DNA from: Rhizobium sp. 16-488-2b
GTDB lineage: Bacteria; Pseudomonadota; Alphaproteobacteria; Rhizobiales; Rhizobiaceae
NCBI RefSeq assembly: GCF_017741815.1
Contig: NZ_JAGHMF010000001.1
Location: 1 to 64,000 of the forward strand
Direction: 5' to 3'
DNA length: 64,000 nucleotides
A program made the translations under genes and the position numbers. The notes beneath the pieces were generated by a model, which saw only the letters and a list, made by a program, of their open reading frames with translations, had not been told where the DNA came from and did not search any database. Below, in pieces: positions 47,643-58,341 of this stretch (position 1 is the first letter of the stretch; each line of letters starts with the position of its first letter).

Positions 47643-48527
47643 TCAGCGCCGCTCCAGAAGCCGGCAGATTTCTTCCAATTGATCCAATGACTTATAAGAA
47701 ATTCGGATCTGCCCACCGTTCGCCTTGTGATTGATGACGACGTCCAATCCGAGTGTATCGGAGAGGGTACGCTCAAGCGCGATTGTATCGGAATCCTTCT
47801 GGTCACGCGGATTGACCGCTGGCTTCGGCTCCGACTGCGCCTTGATATCGTTCTGCGCAAGCCGCTCGGCATCGCGCACAGACATACCCTTTGAAACGAT
47901 CGTGCGCGCCAGGACGGTTGGGTCAGACGTGGATACGAGCGCGCGCGCATGGCCCGCAGACAGGCTGCCGGCGGCGAGCAAGTCACGAACAGGCTCCGGC
48001 AATTTCAGAAGTCGCAAAGAGTTGGCGACATGGCTGCGGCTTTTGCCGATGATTTCGCCGAGATCGTTCTGCGTGTAGCCGTAATCCGCGATCAACTGCT
48101 CGTAGCCGAGCGCTTCTTCCAGCGCATTGAGATCAGATCGCTGAACGTTTTCGACGATCGCGATCTCAAGCGCGGTCTTGTCGTCAACATCGCGCACGAT
48201 AACAGGAATCTCAACCAGGCCCGCCAACTGTGCTGCACGCCAACGTCTTTCGCCGGCTATGATTTCATATTGGCCCGCCGACAGCGTGCGCACGACAACC
48301 GGCTGAACGATACCATGCTGACGGATCGAGCTCGCAAGATCATGAAGCTCGCCATCATCAAAGAAGCGGCGCGGGTTACGCGGGTTGCGCGTGATGAACT
48401 CGATCGGCACCAGACGATCGGCGCTGACAGCAGGCTGACTTGCGTCGACAGGCGCCGGTTGATCCATTTCGCCAATCAGCGCTGCAAGGCCGCGTCCCAG
48501 TCTTCTCTTCGAGACATCATCGTTCAT
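47643..48527 (-). CDS. parB: chromosome partitioning protein ParB
   Basis: A 294-residue CTP-dependent DNA clamp that loads at parS and spreads, linking origin segregation to ParA. The CTP-binding motif GERRWR is at residues 92-97, preceded by IRQHGIVQPVVVR; the helix-turn-helix lies around TQNDLGEIIGKSRSHVANSLRLL, named here by its IGKSRSHVAN part, and the C-terminal 40 residues form the dimer domain. I start at the ATG at 48527 (MNDDVSKRRLGRG), as GGTGAG precedes it and the N-terminus matches rhizobial ParB; an in-frame GTG at 48542 is less likely. Five parS sites lie within 10 kb. Confidence 0.97.
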   Translation of the reverse strand: MNDDVSKRRLGRGLAALIGEMDQPAPVDASQPAVSADRLVPIEFITRNPRNPRRFFDDGELHDLASSIRQHGIVQPVVVRTLSAGQYEIIAGERRWRAAQLAGLVEIPVIVRDVDDKTALEIAIVENVQRSDLNALEEALGYEQLIADYGYTQNDLGEIIGKSRSHVANSLRLLKLPEPVRDLLAAGSLSAGHARALVSTSDPTVLARTIVSKGMSVRDAERLAQNDIKAQSEPKPAVNPRDQKDSDTIALERTLSDTLGLDVVINHKANGGQIRISYKSLDQLEEICRLLERR

Positions 48528-48558
48528 GTCGATACTCACCACTTATTCAAGAGCTTCT

Positions 48559-49353
48559 TCAGGCGGCCAGACGCTGGCGTTCACGCTGAATGACTTCAGA
48601 AGCCAACTGCAGATAGGCCTGGCTTCCAGCACATTTGAGGTCGTAGAGAATGGCAGGCTTGCCGTAGGATGGCGCCTCGGACACCCGCACGTTGCGCGGG
48701 ATTAACGTATGGTAAACCTTTTCGCCGAGATGGGTACGTACATCGTTCACGACCTGCTGCGCAAGATTGTTTCTCGAATCGAACATCGTCAGCACGATAC
48801 CCTGGATATCGAGCTGCGGGTTCACGCTCCTGCGAACCTGGTCAACGGTCTCCAGCAACTGGCTCAACCCCTCAAGCGCGAAGAATTCGCACTGCAGGGG
48901 AACTAGCACCGAATGCGCAGCCGCCATCGCATTCATTGTCAAGAGATTGAAGGACGGCGGGCAATCGACAAGGATATAGGAAAACTGAAACGCGTCGCGC
49001 TCGGCAAGTGCCTTCTTCAGCTTGAAGACGCGATCGCTCTGCTGCGCGATCTCCATCTCGATCCCAAGGAGGTCCATGGTGGAGGGGACGATGAAGAGAT
49101 TCGGCACAGCCGTCTCTTGTACCACCTCAAGAATACCATAGTCGCCGATCAGAAGATCGTAGGAGGACCGGCTACGGCTCTTGCGATCGATACCCAAACC
49201 GGTGCTTGCGTTACCTTGGGGATCAAGATCTACGATAAGAACGCGCTCGCCGATCGCCGCTAGCGCGGTTGCCAGATTGATAGCCGTCGTCGTTTTACCA
49301 ACGCCACCCTTCTGATTTGCGATCGTGATAATCCGATTCCGTCCAGCAACCAT
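48559..49353 (-). CDS. parA: chromosome partitioning ATPase ParA
   Basis: A 264-residue deviant Walker-A ATPase that forms gradients on the nucleoid and pulls ParB-parS complexes apart. The P-loop is KGGVGKTT (15-22), with LIVDLDPQGNAS as the second lysine/Walker-like stretch and VDCPPSFNLLT as Walker B. It lies 19 bases after rsmG and 31 before parB, in the conserved mnmG-rsmG-parA-parB order, so they are likely co-transcribed. Confidence 0.97.
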   Translation of the reverse strand: MVAGRNRIITIANQKGGVGKTTTAINLATALAAIGERVLIVDLDPQGNASTGLGIDRKSRSRSSYDLLIGDYGILEVVQETAVPNLFIVPSTMDLLGIEMEIAQQSDRVFKLKKALAERDAFQFSYILVDCPPSFNLLTMNAMAAAHSVLVPLQCEFFALEGLSQLLETVDQVRRSVNPQLDIQGIVLTMFDSRNNLAQQVVNDVRTHLGEKVYHTLIPRNVRVSEAPSYGKPAILYDLKCAGSQAYLQLASEVIQRERQRLAA

Positions 49354-49372
49354 TGTCGCAACGCCCGATTTG

Positions 49373-49990
49373 TTAGACCAAATGCCTTAAATTGGAAATT
49401 TCGAGAACGACTGAGTCCATCTCGACGGCACTCTTGTGTTCTACCAGATCAAATGTCCAGCGACCATGCGCATTTGCCACCTCAGATCGGTAATCCCGGC
49501 CTTTATGAAAATACGCGCGGATTTTTTCGTTACGGATCGCGAATGGATCGACGAACTCCAGAAGTTTACCCAAGTCCGCAAGCGCCCTGGCCGACACGAA
49601 ATCGCAGTTTGGCAGGTCCGCGACCGCATCCTCGATCCGCACCGGATGCACGGAACCGCGGGCGCCCGTTTCCCTCAGCGCCGTGCGTAAGAAGGCAGCC
49701 TTTTTGTTGTTGCTCTCAACCAGATGCACCCAGCCGTCATTGAGCTCCGCGAGGAAGATCGCTGTTACCACGCCTGGAAAGCCGCCCCCGCTACCGAGAT
49801 CCACCCAGTTGCCCGCGCGCGGCTGAAGCTGGAAGATCTGAGCGCTGTCAGCAATATGCCTTTCCCAGGCGTCCTTTAGAGTGGAGGGCGCGGAGAGGTT
49901 GATAGCCTTGCTCCATTTCTGAAATAGACCCACAAAATACTCAAGTCGTTCCTGTGTTTCACGTGAAACACGCCGGCCGTTCAATTCCAT
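49373..49990 (-). CDS. rsmG: 16S rRNA (guanine-N7) methyltransferase RsmG
   Basis: A 205-residue SAM enzyme (GidB) that methylates a guanine of the 530 loop of 16S rRNA; loss gives low-level streptomycin resistance in other bacteria. [13 protein letters not shown] is the SAM loop, preceded by [10 protein letters not shown] use the ATG at 49990, with GAGAG about 8 bases upstream; an in-frame GTG at 50041, overlapping mnmG, would add 17 residues. The codons for VSRET contain a perfect parS site (49955-49970). Confidence 0.93.
   Translation of the reverse strand: MELNGRRVSRETQERLEYFVGLFQKWSKAINLSAPSTLKDAWERHIADSAQIFQLQPRAGNWVDLGSGGGFPGVVTAIFLAELNDGWVHLVESNNKKAAFLRTALRETGARGSVHPVRIEDAVADLPNCDFVSARALADLGKLLEFVDPFAIRNEKIRAYFHKGRDYRSEVANAHGRWTFDLVEHKSAVEMDSVVLEISNLRHLV
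49955..49970. other. parS: perfect parS centromere site inside rsmG
   Basis: TGTTTCACGTGAAACA is an exact 16-bp match to the bacterial parS consensus. It lies in the N-terminal coding part of rsmG, about 1.4 kb from the parB start. Confidence 0.95.
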
Positions 49991-50021
49991 ACGAAGACTC
50001 TCAAATAGTGTAGGTTGCACT

Positions 50022-51884
50022 CTATGCGGCGACGTCGCCACGTCGCAAATGCACGAGCAAGAGCGAAATTGCCGCCGGTGTCATCCCATCAATTCGCGAA
50101 GCCTGCGCGACGTCATAGGGGCGAGCCTTCGCCAACTTCTGCTTAAGCTCGTTGGAAAGGCCGGACAAGCGATCAAAATCAAAATAAGCAGGGATAAGCC
50201 GCTCTTCATCCCGCTTGATATGGGCCACGTCAGCTTGTTGTCGGTCCATATAGACCGCATAGTTGGCCTCGATCTCCAGCGCGGCACCCGCCTTGGAATC
50301 GATGGCATCCAACTCCGGCCACACCGGCCGAAGTGTCTCAAGATCAAAATCAGGGAACGCCAGCAACTCATAGGCCGTGCGACGCTGGCCATCGAGGTTG
50401 AGCTTAAGCCCAGATCGACGCGCCTCGGTTGGCGTGACCGAAAGGGACGTCAAAAGTGCCCGGCCTGTTTCGATCGCCGACGCATACTGCGCAAACCGAT
50501 CAGAGCGCGCGCGAGACGCAATACCCAGCGAGATCGCAAGCGGAGTGAGGCGAACATCGGCATTGTCTGCGCGGAGTGAAAGACGGTACTCGGCTCTCGA
50601 CGTAAACATACGGTACGGCTCGGCCACACCGCGTGAGGTGAGATCATCGATCATCACGCCAATGTAGGAATCGGTGCGGCTGAAACGCACCGCGTCTTGC
50701 TGACCAGCCAGACGCGCTGCATTGAGTCCGGCAACCAACCCTTGCGCGGCGGCCTCCTCGTATCCGGTCGTGCCATTGATCTGCCCCGCCAGGAACAATC
50801 CAGGCTGCTTCTTCACTTCGAGTGAAGGTTTGAGCTCTCGCGGATCGACGTGGTCGTATTCAATCGCATAGCCTGGTTGCAAAATGTTGACTTGCTCCAG
50901 GCCTGGTATTGTACGAATAAAGGCGTCTTGAATCTCGGCTGGAAGTGATGTCGATATCCCGTTGGGATAGACTGTGTCGTCATCAAGACCTTCAGGCTCC
51001 AGAAACACCTGGTGGCCATCTCTCTCACCGAACTTGACCAGCTTATCCTCGATCGAGGGGCAATAGCGCGGACCGACGCCTTCAATCTGGCCGGAATACA
51101 TTGCCGAGCGCTTCAGATTATCGACGATGATGCGATGTGTCGCTTCCGTCGTGCGCGTAACGCCGCAGTCGATCTGTGGGTTCACGATGCGATCGGTCAT
51201 GAAAGAGAAGGGGACGGCATCTTCATCCGCTCCCTGCCGGCCAACGCCGGCCCAATCGATGGTCTTTCCGTCCAGTCGAGCGGGGGTGCCGGTCTTCAAG
51301 CGACCGAGCTGTAAACCGATGCCCAACAAGGTCTTCGACAGGCCCATCGACGGCTCTTCGCCGACACGACCCGCCGGAATCTTTTTATCGCCAATATGGA
51401 TGAGACCACGGAGGAACGTCCCGGTCGTCAGGACCACCGCACCGGCATCCAGAATCCGGCTATCTTTCATAATGACGCCGGAGACGCGGCCATCCTTGAT
51501 CGACAGATCGAAGGCATCGCCCTCGACAATCGTGAGATTGGGGATCGAAGAAATCTCGGCATGCATCGCCTGGCGATAGAGCTTGCGATCTGCCTGTGTG
51601 CGGGGGCCGCGCACGGCCGGACCCTTCTTTCGATTGAGCATACGAAACTGGATGCCGCCGGCATCAGCCACGCGACCCATCAGCCCGTCCAACGCATCGA
51701 TTTCGCGAACCAGATGGCCCTTCCCAAGGCCACCGATTGCAGGATTGCAGGACATGACGCCGATCGTCTCGCGCTTATGCGTCACGAGCGCGGTCTTGGC
51801 GCCAGTACGCGCGGCCGCAGAAGCAGCTTCGCATCCAGCGTGCCCGCCACCAATGACGATGACATCGAACCGTGAGGTATTCAT
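50022..51884 (-). CDS. mnmG: tRNA uridine-5-carboxymethylaminomethyl modification enzyme MnmG
   Basis: A 620-residue FAD- and NADH-binding enzyme (GidA) that with MnmE installs the cmnm5 group at wobble U34. The FAD loop is [12 protein letters not shown] at the N-terminus; [13 protein letters not shown] and [13 protein letters not shown] are strongly conserved family stretches, and C-terminal helices ([12 protein letters not shown]) contact MnmE. Length matches the family. Its 3' end lies just upstream of the rsmG ATG. mnmE is upstream, separated by a gap of about 100 bases that contains two parS sites. Confidence 0.97.
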   Translation of the reverse strand: MNTSRFDVIVIGGGHAGCEAASAAARTGAKTALVTHKRETIGVMSCNPAIGGLGKGHLVREIDALDGLMGRVADAGGIQFRMLNRKKGPAVRGPRTQADRKLYRQAMHAEISSIPNLTIVEGDAFDLSIKDGRVSGVIMKDSRILDAGAVVLTTGTFLRGLIHIGDKKIPAGRVGEEPSMGLSKTLLGIGLQLGRLKTGTPARLDGKTIDWAGVGRQGADEDAVPFSFMTDRIVNPQIDCGVTRTTEATHRIIVDNLKRSAMYSGQIEGVGPRYCPSIEDKLVKFGERDGHQVFLEPEGLDDDTVYPNGISTSLPAEIQDAFIRTIPGLEQVNILQPGYAIEYDHVDPRELKPSLEVKKQPGLFLAGQINGTTGYEEAAAQGLVAGLNAARLAGQQDAVRFSRTDSYIGVMIDDLTSRGVAEPYRMFTSRAEYRLSLRADNADVRLTPLAISLGIASRARSDRFAQYASAIETGRALLTSLSVTPTEARRSGLKLNLDGQRRTAYELLAFPDFDLETLRPVWPELDAIDSKAGAALEIEANYAVYMDRQQADVAHIKRDEERLIPAYFDFDRLSGLSNELKQKLAKARPYDVAQASRIDGMTPAAISLLLVHLRRGDVAA

Positions 51885-51938
51885 AACAATGCTCCTGAGA
51901 TCGCTCGGTGATGCGGCAAGCCGCCCCGGGAGTCAAGA

Positions 51939-51954
51939 CGTTTCACGTGAAACC
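51939..51954. other. parS: parS centromere site between mnmG and mnmE (left of pair)
   Basis: CGTTTCACGTGAAACC has the full 14-bp core GTTTCACGTGAAAC; only the two outermost bases differ from the 16-bp consensus. Confidence 0.92.
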
Positions 51955-51976
51955 ACGTATTTCAGCGCCGCCTTAG

Positions 51977-51992
51977 TGTTTCACGTGAATCA
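51977..51992. other. parS: parS-like site between mnmG and mnmE (right of pair, one mismatch)
   Basis: TGTTTCACGTGAATCA differs from the consensus at position 14 only (A to T). It is 38 bases centre-to-centre from the neighbouring site and its last bases reach the mnmE stop codon. Confidence 0.8.
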
Positions 51993-53303
51993 TTTGCCAA
52001 TACAGAATTCGCCGAAGATGACGTCGAGCAGATTCTCGACATCGACCCGGCCAGTGATGCGGCCAAGCGCGGCGCCGGCCATGCGGAGCTCTTCCGCTCT
52101 AATATCCAGGTCAACATGATCGTTAGCGATGGCTCGCTCGATAGCTGAAATACATTCCGCTAGCGAATCGTTGTGGCGTGTGCGGGTAGGGATAGCCAGC
52201 GAATGCGGTGGTACCATCTCGCGTAAACGATCTCCAATCGCCTGACGCAGTTGGTCCAAGCCGGCGCCGGTTTCGACTGAAATCCTGACATCGTATGGAT
52301 TCGACGAGACGATGGGCAAATCTGCCTTCGTTCCGACCCGCAACGCGGATGCAGGAGCGGTGCTGCCCTCTGACTGAACGGACATGTCCTCGATGTAGAT
52401 GACGAGATCTGCGGATTCCATTACTGTGCGCGCCCGGCGAATACCTTCGCGTTCAACGACCTCTTCTGTCTCACGCAGTCCCGCGGTATCGTAAAGCTTG
52501 ACGAGAAATCCATCGATATCGAGATCGGTGGATAGCACATCGCGCGTCGTTCCGGCGATATCCGTGACGATCGCAATATCGCGCCTCACAAGTGCGTTCA
52601 TCAAGGTCGATTTTCCCGCATTGGGCAAACCGGCAATAACAACCTTGAAGCCATCTCTGATGATTTCGCCTGTCTTCGCCATACCAAGATGCTGGCGAAT
52701 CTCGTTGGCAAGCTTAGTCATGTCTGACCAGACCTGTTCAGACACTGAGCCTGGAACATCGTCCTCGTCGGGGAAATCAAGTTCAGCCTCGATCAGCGCA
52801 CGGCCGCGCGTCAATCGCTGTGCCCAAGCTTCATAGACGGCTGAGAGGCCGCCCGAGCTCTGTTCAAGAGCGAGGCGACGCTGCATCTCGGTCTCTGCCG
52901 AGATCAAATCCGCAAGACCTTCGATCTCCAGCAGGTCAAGCTTCCCGCTTTCGAACGCGCGTCGGGAGAACTCGCCGGCCAAGGCCTGTCGCAACCCATC
53001 GAACGAGCTCAGCTCTCTATAGACAGCACTTACGACAGCGCGGCCGCCATGTAGGTGAAATTCGACGACGTCTTCACCGGTGAAGGAGTTTGGCCCCGGG
53101 AAGAACAGCACAAGGCCATTGTCGAGCACCTCACCGTTACGGGTTCGAATCGTTCGCAACGCGGTGGTGCGGGCAGGGACGGTACCCGAGACCATGCTGT
53201 CCATCACATCCACAACCCTTGGCCCGCTTATGCGGATAACGGCCAGGCCGGCGGGAACGGCGCCGCTGGAAAGCGCATAGATCGTCTCTGTGAATTCCGC
53301 CAC
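51990..53303 (-). CDS. mnmE: tRNA modification GTPase MnmE
   Basis: A 437-residue GTPase (TrmE) that partners MnmG in modifying wobble uridine. It has an N-terminal formyl-THF-binding domain ([16 protein letters not shown]), a helical region, an embedded G domain ([30 protein letters not shown]) and the C-terminal CIGK ending that carries the catalytic cysteine. I take the GTG at 53303, with GGAG seven bases upstream; an in-frame GTG at 53309 is only one base from that site. The stop codon sits in a parS-like sequence. Confidence 0.96.
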   Translation of the reverse strand: MAEFTETIYALSSGAVPAGLAVIRISGPRVVDVMDSMVSGTVPARTTALRTIRTRNGEVLDNGLVLFFPGPNSFTGEDVVEFHLHGGRAVVSAVYRELSSFDGLRQALAGEFSRRAFESGKLDLLEIEGLADLISAETEMQRRLALEQSSGGLSAVYEAWAQRLTRGRALIEAELDFPDEDDVPGSVSEQVWSDMTKLANEIRQHLGMAKTGEIIRDGFKVVIAGLPNAGKSTLMNALVRRDIAIVTDIAGTTRDVLSTDLDIDGFLVKLYDTAGLRETEEVVEREGIRRARTVMESADLVIYIEDMSVQSEGSTAPASALRVGTKADLPIVSSNPYDVRISVETGAGLDQLRQAIGDRLREMVPPHSLAIPTRTRHNDSLAECISAIERAIANDHVDLDIRAEELRMAGAALGRITGRVDVENLLDVIFGEFCIGK

Positions 53304-53394
53304 GGACACACTCCAATTGATACGATACCGAATCGATCGGTTATCCGCCTGAATGAGTGTCGTCGGTCTACTTCAATCAGACGTTAGAAACAGA

Positions 53395-53422
53395 AAAGCC
53401 GGCCAATATAGCGGCCGGCTTT
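53395..53422 (-). terminator. Rho-independent terminator of rho
   Basis: AAAGCCGGCC (53395-53404) pairs with GGCCGGCTTT (53413-53422), a 10-bp stem with an 8-base loop. On the minus strand it is followed by TCTGTTTC, with the T-run in the stem end. Confidence 0.75.
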
Positions 53423-53449
53423 GGTTGATTGAATCCGGCTAAGGATAAA

Positions 53450-54715
53450 TCAGGTGTTCATCGATTCGAAGAAGTCGGAGTTGCTCTTCGTTTGCTTCAG
53501 CTTGTCGATGAGGAACTCGATCGCATCGGTCGTGCCCATCGGCGCCAGGATACGGCGGAGAACGAAGATCTTCTGCAGATCCTGGCGTGGAACAAGCAGG
53601 TCTTCCTTACGCGTACCGGACTTGAGAATGTCCATCGACGGGAAGATGCGCTTGTCGGCGACCTTGCGGTCGAGAACGATTTCCGAGTTACCGGTACCCT
53701 TGAACTCTTCGAAGATGACTTCGTCCATACGGCTACCCGTATCGATCAGCGCGGTCGCGATAATCGTCAGCGAACCACCTTCTTCAATGTTACGTGCCGC
53801 ACCAAAGAAGCGCTTCGGGCGCTGCAGCGCGTTGGCGTCGACACCACCGGTCAGAACCTTACCGGAAGAAGGAACAACCGTGTTGTAGGCGCGGCCGAGG
53901 CGGGTGATCGAGTCGAGAAGGATCACAACGTCACGACCATGTTCGACAAGACGCTTTGCCTTCTCGATGACCATCTCGGCGACCTGCACGTGGCGGGTTG
54001 CCGGTTCGTCGAAGGTCGAGGAAACAACTTCACCCTTAACCGAGCGCTGCATGTCCGTCACTTCTTCGGGACGCTCGTCGATCAGAAGAACGATGAGATA
54101 GCATTCCGGGTGATTGGCGGTGATCGAGTGCGCGATGTTTTGCAGGAGAACCGTCTTACCCGTGCGCGGCGGCGCGACGATCAGACCACGCTGGCCTTTA
54201 CCAAGCGGCGCGACCAGATCGATGACGCGCGACGAAAGATCCTTGTTCGTCGGGATCTCGAGTTCCATCTTGAAGCGCTCGTTCGGATAGAGCGGCGTCA
54301 GGTTGTCGAAGTGAACCTTGTGACGAATCTTTTCCGGATCGTCGAAGTTTATCGTGTTGACCTTCAGCAGCGCGAAATAGCGCTCGCCTTCCTTTGGTCC
54401 GCGGATGGGGCCTTCTACCGTATCGCCAGTCTTCAGCGAGAAGCGGCGAATCTGGGAGGGCGAGATGTAGATGTCGTCGGGACCGGGAAGATAGTTAGCA
54501 TTGGCGGAACGCAGGAAGCCGAAGCCGTCCTGCAGAACTTCGACCACGCCTTCGCCGATAATCTCGACGTCCTGGCTGGCAAGAACCTTGAGTATTGCGA
54601 ACATCAGCTCCTGCTTGCGCATCGTGCTGGCATTCTCGACCTCGAGCGATTCGGCGAATGCCAGAAGATCGGTCGGGGATTTACTCTTAAGTTCCTGAAG
54701 CTTCATTTCAGACAT
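53450..54715 (-). CDS. rho: transcription termination factor Rho
   Basis: A 421-residue hexameric RNA helicase that ends transcription. The N-terminal cold-shock-like RNA-binding domain ([21 protein letters not shown]) is followed by the RecA-like core with P-loop APPRTGKT, the Q-loop region and [13 protein letters not shown]. The length is typical of non-enterobacterial Rho. It is preceded by a leader of about 190 bases, where Rho autoregulation is known in other bacteria, but I see no specific element. It has its own intrinsic terminator. Confidence 0.97.
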   Translation of the reverse strand: MSEMKLQELKSKSPTDLLAFAESLEVENASTMRKQELMFAILKVLASQDVEIIGEGVVEVLQDGFGFLRSANANYLPGPDDIYISPSQIRRFSLKTGDTVEGPIRGPKEGERYFALLKVNTINFDDPEKIRHKVHFDNLTPLYPNERFKMELEIPTNKDLSSRVIDLVAPLGKGQRGLIVAPPRTGKTVLLQNIAHSITANHPECYLIVLLIDERPEEVTDMQRSVKGEVVSSTFDEPATRHVQVAEMVIEKAKRLVEHGRDVVILLDSITRLGRAYNTVVPSSGKVLTGGVDANALQRPKRFFGAARNIEEGGSLTIIATALIDTGSRMDEVIFEEFKGTGNSEIVLDRKVADKRIFPSMDILKSGTRKEDLLVPRQDLQKIFVLRRILAPMGTTDAIEFLIDKLKQTKSNSDFFESMNT

Positions 54716-54909
54716 GAAGTGTCCATTACTCTATAATTTTGAGGGGAAAGGCGATGTCGAGACAGTAACCGGTCCTGCGAGGAGCCCGCAGACGATCGAA
54801 CTTTACATACATGCCACAAGGATGAGGTGGACGGAAAATAGCGAGTCAGTTCCGCCGCCGCAAGGGGGCTGCTTAAAATGAAGCAAATTTAACCCGTCAG
54901 CCGGCTGCG

Positions 54910-55446
54910 TCAAAATGGCTTGACGACGACAAGGATGACGATGGCGATCATCAAAACGGTCGGCGCCTCGTTCATGAAGCGCCAGTAGCGCGCCGAACGC
55001 CGGTTCTCGTCACGCTCGAATGCCTTCGCCGCGCGGCTGAAAAACACATGCACGCCGGTCAAGAGCACGACGAGCCCGATCTTCGCGTGCAGCCATCCAC
55101 CCTGGAAGCCATACACCGACCACGAGAGATACAGCCCAAAGATCCAGGTCAGCATCATCGCCGGGTTCATGATCACCTTCAGCAGGCGCCGTTCCATGAC
55201 CTTGAAGGTTTCCGACTGCACCGAGCCCGGTTCAGCGTCTGTGTGGTAGATGAACAATCGCGGCATATAGAACAGCCCGGCCATCCATGAGATCACGGCG
55301 ATGATGTGAAGCGCCTTGATCCAGAGATAGAGCGTATCGGGGTTCCAGACGAAGAGACCGACCGCCAGCGCCACGAAGAAGGCGATGGCGATGAAGGCAC
55401 GCCGGCGCGCGTAGGAACCCGGTCTCTCGTCGATCTGGCGTTCCAT
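54910..55446 (-). CDS. hemJ: protoporphyrinogen IX oxidase HemJ
   Basis: A 178-residue membrane protein with about four to five helices, family HemJ/UPF0093, which oxidises protoporphyrinogen IX in haem synthesis. Conserved marks are LWIKALHIIAVISWMAGLFY (with the key histidine), a second His in YHTDAE, and NPAMMLTWIFGLYL. I use the ATG at 55446, with GAGGG about 8 bases before it; an in-frame TTG at 55452 would overlap hemE more. The start is four bases from the hemE stop, so the two are coupled in a haem operon. Confidence 0.93.
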   Translation of the reverse strand: MERQIDERPGSYARRRAFIAIAFFVALAVGLFVWNPDTLYLWIKALHIIAVISWMAGLFYMPRLFIYHTDAEPGSVQSETFKVMERRLLKVIMNPAMMLTWIFGLYLSWSVYGFQGGWLHAKIGLVVLLTGVHVFFSRAAKAFERDENRRSARYWRFMNEAPTVLMIAIVILVVVKPF

Positions 55447-55448
55447 GG

Positions 55449-56483
55449 TCAAACCCTCGTGCCGCGAACACGCTCGACGAGCAGCCGAACGTTTTCAGGA
55501 TCGGCCTGCGGGGTGATTCCATGTCCAAGGTTGAAGATCAGCGGACCGTTCCCCAGCCGCTGCAGGATATCGTCGATACCCTCGTCAAGTGCCACCCCGC
55601 CGGCAACCATTCGCATCGGATCGAGATTGCCCTGCACCGGGCCATCCTTCTGCAGCTCGGCCGCGAAGTCGAGCGGGACGGACCAATCAAGGCCGATCGC
55701 ATCAGCCTTCGTCTTCTGGCGATAGGTCTTCAGCAGATAGCCGGCGCCCTTCGCAAAGGCGATGATCTTGGCATTTGGGCGGCGCGCCTTGATCGACGCG
55801 ATCATTCGCGCAACTGGTTTCACGGCAAATGCTTCGAACTCGCGTTCGCCGAGCACGCCGGCCCAGGAATCGAAGATCTGCACGGCATCGGCGCCGGCAT
55901 CGATCTGCGCGACGAGATAATCAGCCGAAACATCCGCCAGCAACATCAGCAGCTTTTCGAAAGCCTTCGGATGCCGATAGGCAAACAGACGGGCAGGGGC
56001 CTGATCGGGTGTGCCATGGCCGGCGATCATATAGGTCGCAACGGTCCAGGGAGCGCCACAGAAGCCGAGCAGGGTGGTTTCCGTTGGCAGATCACGCCGA
56101 AGACGTCGAACGGTCTCCAGCACCGGTTCCAGATGCTGCATTACGCTGCTGCCATCCAGACCATCGATACCATCAACGTCGATCGGATCCATCTCCGGCC
56201 CATGTCCTTCGGTGAAACGAACATTGCGCTTCATCGCATCGGGAATGACGAGGATGTCGGAGAAGAGAATGGCAGCGTCAAAGCCATAGCGCCGGATCGG
56301 CTGCAGCGTGACCTCGACTGCGTGATCCGGGGTGTAACAGAGATCGAGGAAGCTTCCAGCCTTGGCTCGTACCTCTCGATACTCCGGCAGGTATCGCCCT
56401 GCTTGCCTCATCAGCCAGATGGGGGGAGGGCTCAATGTTTCCCCGTCCAGAACCCGCATGATCTTCCGGCGCATTTCACTCAA
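55449..56483 (-). CDS. hemE: uroporphyrinogen decarboxylase
   Basis: A 344-residue cytosolic enzyme that removes four carboxyl groups from uroporphyrinogen III in haem synthesis. The N-terminal [18 protein letters not shown] (substrate-binding Arg) and [11 protein letters not shown], plus [13 protein letters not shown], are diagnostic. The start is a TTG at 56483, with GGGAAG six bases upstream; the ATG at 56474 would be too far from that site. hemE borders the replication origin in Caulobacter and in rhizobia, which fits the non-coding region to its right. Confidence 0.95.
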   Translation of the reverse strand: MSEMRRKIMRVLDGETLSPPPIWLMRQAGRYLPEYREVRAKAGSFLDLCYTPDHAVEVTLQPIRRYGFDAAILFSDILVIPDAMKRNVRFTEGHGPEMDPIDVDGIDGLDGSSVMQHLEPVLETVRRLRRDLPTETTLLGFCGAPWTVATYMIAGHGTPDQAPARLFAYRHPKAFEKLLMLLADVSADYLVAQIDAGADAVQIFDSWAGVLGEREFEAFAVKPVARMIASIKARRPNAKIIAFAKGAGYLLKTYRQKTKADAIGLDWSVPLDFAAELQKDGPVQGNLDPMRMVAGGVALDEGIDDILQRLGNGPLIFNLGHGITPQADPENVRLLVERVRGTRV

Positions 56484-56885
56484 GCGCTTCTTCCCTATAA
56501 AAAATCAAAGATATTTATAAGGTTTCTATTTCTTAGAGTCGGTGACTATCAAGGATTAAAATCCATCCACGTCCGATACCAATTGTCACTGTTTCGTCGG
56601 CCGCTCGGGAAGAAAATCGCGCAATTCGATGTCAGAAACAGGACTGGCGGGAAATTCGATACAGTTTCAATAAGATACAGGTTCCAAGGAAATTCGCCAA
56701 GCTGTGGACAAGCTGTGGCTATCTGACGAACAGCCGCAAACTTTCCACAAAACCAACAGGCCATCTTGTCCGGCCTCCAAAGAATCCGAAATGTGGAAAA
56801 CCAGGCATGTTTTCCCTTGCCTAACCCCCGGCGCGTCTCGTAGCTCTCCGTCATCCAGTGTTTTCAACAGGCAGCGGAAAATAGC
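56484..56885. other. oriC: putative chromosomal replication origin (oriC)
   Basis: This 402-bp non-coding gap between divergent hemE and ppsR is AT-rich at its left (56496-56560) and holds DnaA-box-like nonamers on the right: TTGTCCACA (56703-56711, minus), TTTTCCACA (56792-56800, minus; fits TTWTNCACA), CTTTCCACA (56741-56749) and TTTTCAACA (56861-56869). The motif GGAAATTCG recurs (near 56649 and 56689). Genes on each side are transcribed away from it, and parS sites flank it. Origin function follows from the hemE neighbourhood known in Caulobacter and Sinorhizobium; it is not shown by sequence alone. Confidence 0.7.
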
Positions 56886-57707
56886 GTGGAGAACCGTACG
56901 AACTTCTTCCATCTGCATCTCATTTCTGACTCGACGGGCGAAACGCTGATTTCGGCCGGCCGCGCGGCATCGGCGCAATTCAAGTCGGCGCAGCCGATCG
57001 AGCATGTCTATCCGCTGATCCGCAATCGAAAGCAGCTGCTGACCGTCTTGCAGGCGATCGATGGTGAACCGGGCATCGTGCTCTACACGATTGTGGATCG
57101 CGAGCTCGCCACGCTGATCGACGAGCGTTGCCTCGAAATGGGCGTGGCCTCGGTCAATGTTCTGGAGCCCGTTCTCAACGCATTCCAGATCTACCTCGGC
57201 GCACCGTCACGCCGGAGGGTCGGCGCCCAGCATGTCATGAACGCCGGATACTTCGCGCGCATCGAGGCGCTGAACTTCACGATGGATCACGACGACGGCC
57301 AGATGCCGGATGATTACAATGACGCCGACGTCGTCATCATCGGTATCAGCCGAACATCCAAGACACCGACCAGCATCTATCTCGCCAACCGCGGCATCAA
57401 GACCGCCAACATCCCGATCGTCTATGGCGTGCCCCTGCCGGAAAGCCTCTTCGAAGCGACCAAGCCGCTGATTGTCTGCCTGATAGCCACCACCGATCGC
57501 ATCTCCCAGGTCCGCGAAAATCGCGACCTCGGCGCGACGCCCGGCTTCGATCGCGGCGACTACACGGATCGCGCCGCGATATCCGAAGAGCTGAAATATG
57601 CCCGCTCGCTTTGCGCCCGCCACAACTGGCCGCTCATCGATGTCACCCGCCGTTCCATCGAGGAGACGGCGGCGGCAATCGTTGCCCTGCGTCCCAAGCT
57701 GCGCTAA
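56886..57707 (+). CDS. pyruvate, phosphate dikinase regulatory protein (PPSR/DUF299)
   Basis: A 273-residue bifunctional kinase/phosphorylase of the DUF299 family that turns pyruvate phosphate dikinase (or PEP synthase) off and on by ADP-dependent phosphorylation. [13 protein letters not shown] near the N-terminus and the P-loop-like [11 protein letters not shown] are family motifs. The start is a GTG at 56886. It is the first gene to the right of the origin and begins the run ppsR-maf-aroE-coaE-dnaQ. Which target enzyme it acts on is not visible here; rhizobia carry PPDK. Confidence 0.92.
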   Translation: MENRTNFFHLHLISDSTGETLISAGRAASAQFKSAQPIEHVYPLIRNRKQLLTVLQAIDGEPGIVLYTIVDRELATLIDERCLEMGVASVNVLEPVLNAFQIYLGAPSRRRVGAQHVMNAGYFARIEALNFTMDHDDGQMPDDYNDADVVIIGISRTSKTPTSIYLANRGIKTANIPIVYGVPLPESLFEATKPLIVCLIATTDRISQVRENRDLGATPGFDRGDYTDRAAISEELKYARSLCARHNWPLIDVTRRSIEETAAAIVALRPKLR

Positions 57708-57741
57708 GCGCTGCCCCTAGCCAACCGCGCCGAGAGCACAG

Positions 57742-58341
57742 ATGATACCGAAACTCATACTCGCTTCCTCCAGTCCCTTCCGTCGCATGCTGATGGAAAA
57801 TGCCGGCCTGTCCTTCGAGGCTCATCCGGCGAAGGTCGATGAGCGGGCGATCGAAGCACCGCTCGAACGAGATGGCGCAACGCCTGATGCGATCGCGCTG
57901 GTCCTCGCCAAGGCCAAAGCCAGGGAGGTGAGCGATCGCTCGCCGGGCGCAATCGTGATCGGTTCAGATCAAACCATGTCGCTGGGGCAGCGCACATTTC
58001 ATAAGCCGAAGAGCATGGAAGATGCGGCCGCCCATCTTGCCGCGCTGTCCGCGCAGACCCATCGGCTGAACAGCGCGGTCGCGCTCGCCTATAACGGCGA
58101 CATCATCTGGGAGCATGTCTCGCGCGCCGAGCTGACGATGCGTCTACTGACTAAAGATTTCATCGAACGGCACCTGAAGCGGGTCGGCGAGCGCGCCTTG
58201 AGCAGCGTAGGCGCCTATCAGCTCGAAGGGGAGGGACTGCAGCTCTTCTCGAAAATCGATGGCGACTACTTCACCATTTTGGGGCTGCCGATGCTGCCGC
58301 TCCTGGAAAAACTGAGAGAATTGGGTGCCATCGATGGATGA
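57742..58341 (+). CDS. maf: Maf-family nucleotide pyrophosphatase
   Basis: A 199-residue Maf/HAM1-fold hydrolase that cleaves (possibly modified) nucleoside triphosphates. [14 protein letters not shown] holds the phosphate-binding serine/arginine pattern, IGSDQT the catalytic aspartate, and [11 protein letters not shown] a conserved late motif. Rhizobiales carry two Maf proteins; this is the origin-proximal one and its exact substrate is not determined. Its last eight bases overlap aroE. Confidence 0.9.
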   Translation: MIPKLILASSSPFRRMLMENAGLSFEAHPAKVDERAIEAPLERDGATPDAIALVLAKAKAREVSDRSPGAIVIGSDQTMSLGQRTFHKPKSMEDAAAHLAALSAQTHRLNSAVALAYNGDIIWEHVSRAELTMRLLTKDFIERHLKRVGERALSSVGAYQLEGEGLQLFSKIDGDYFTILGLPMLPLLEKLRELGAIDG

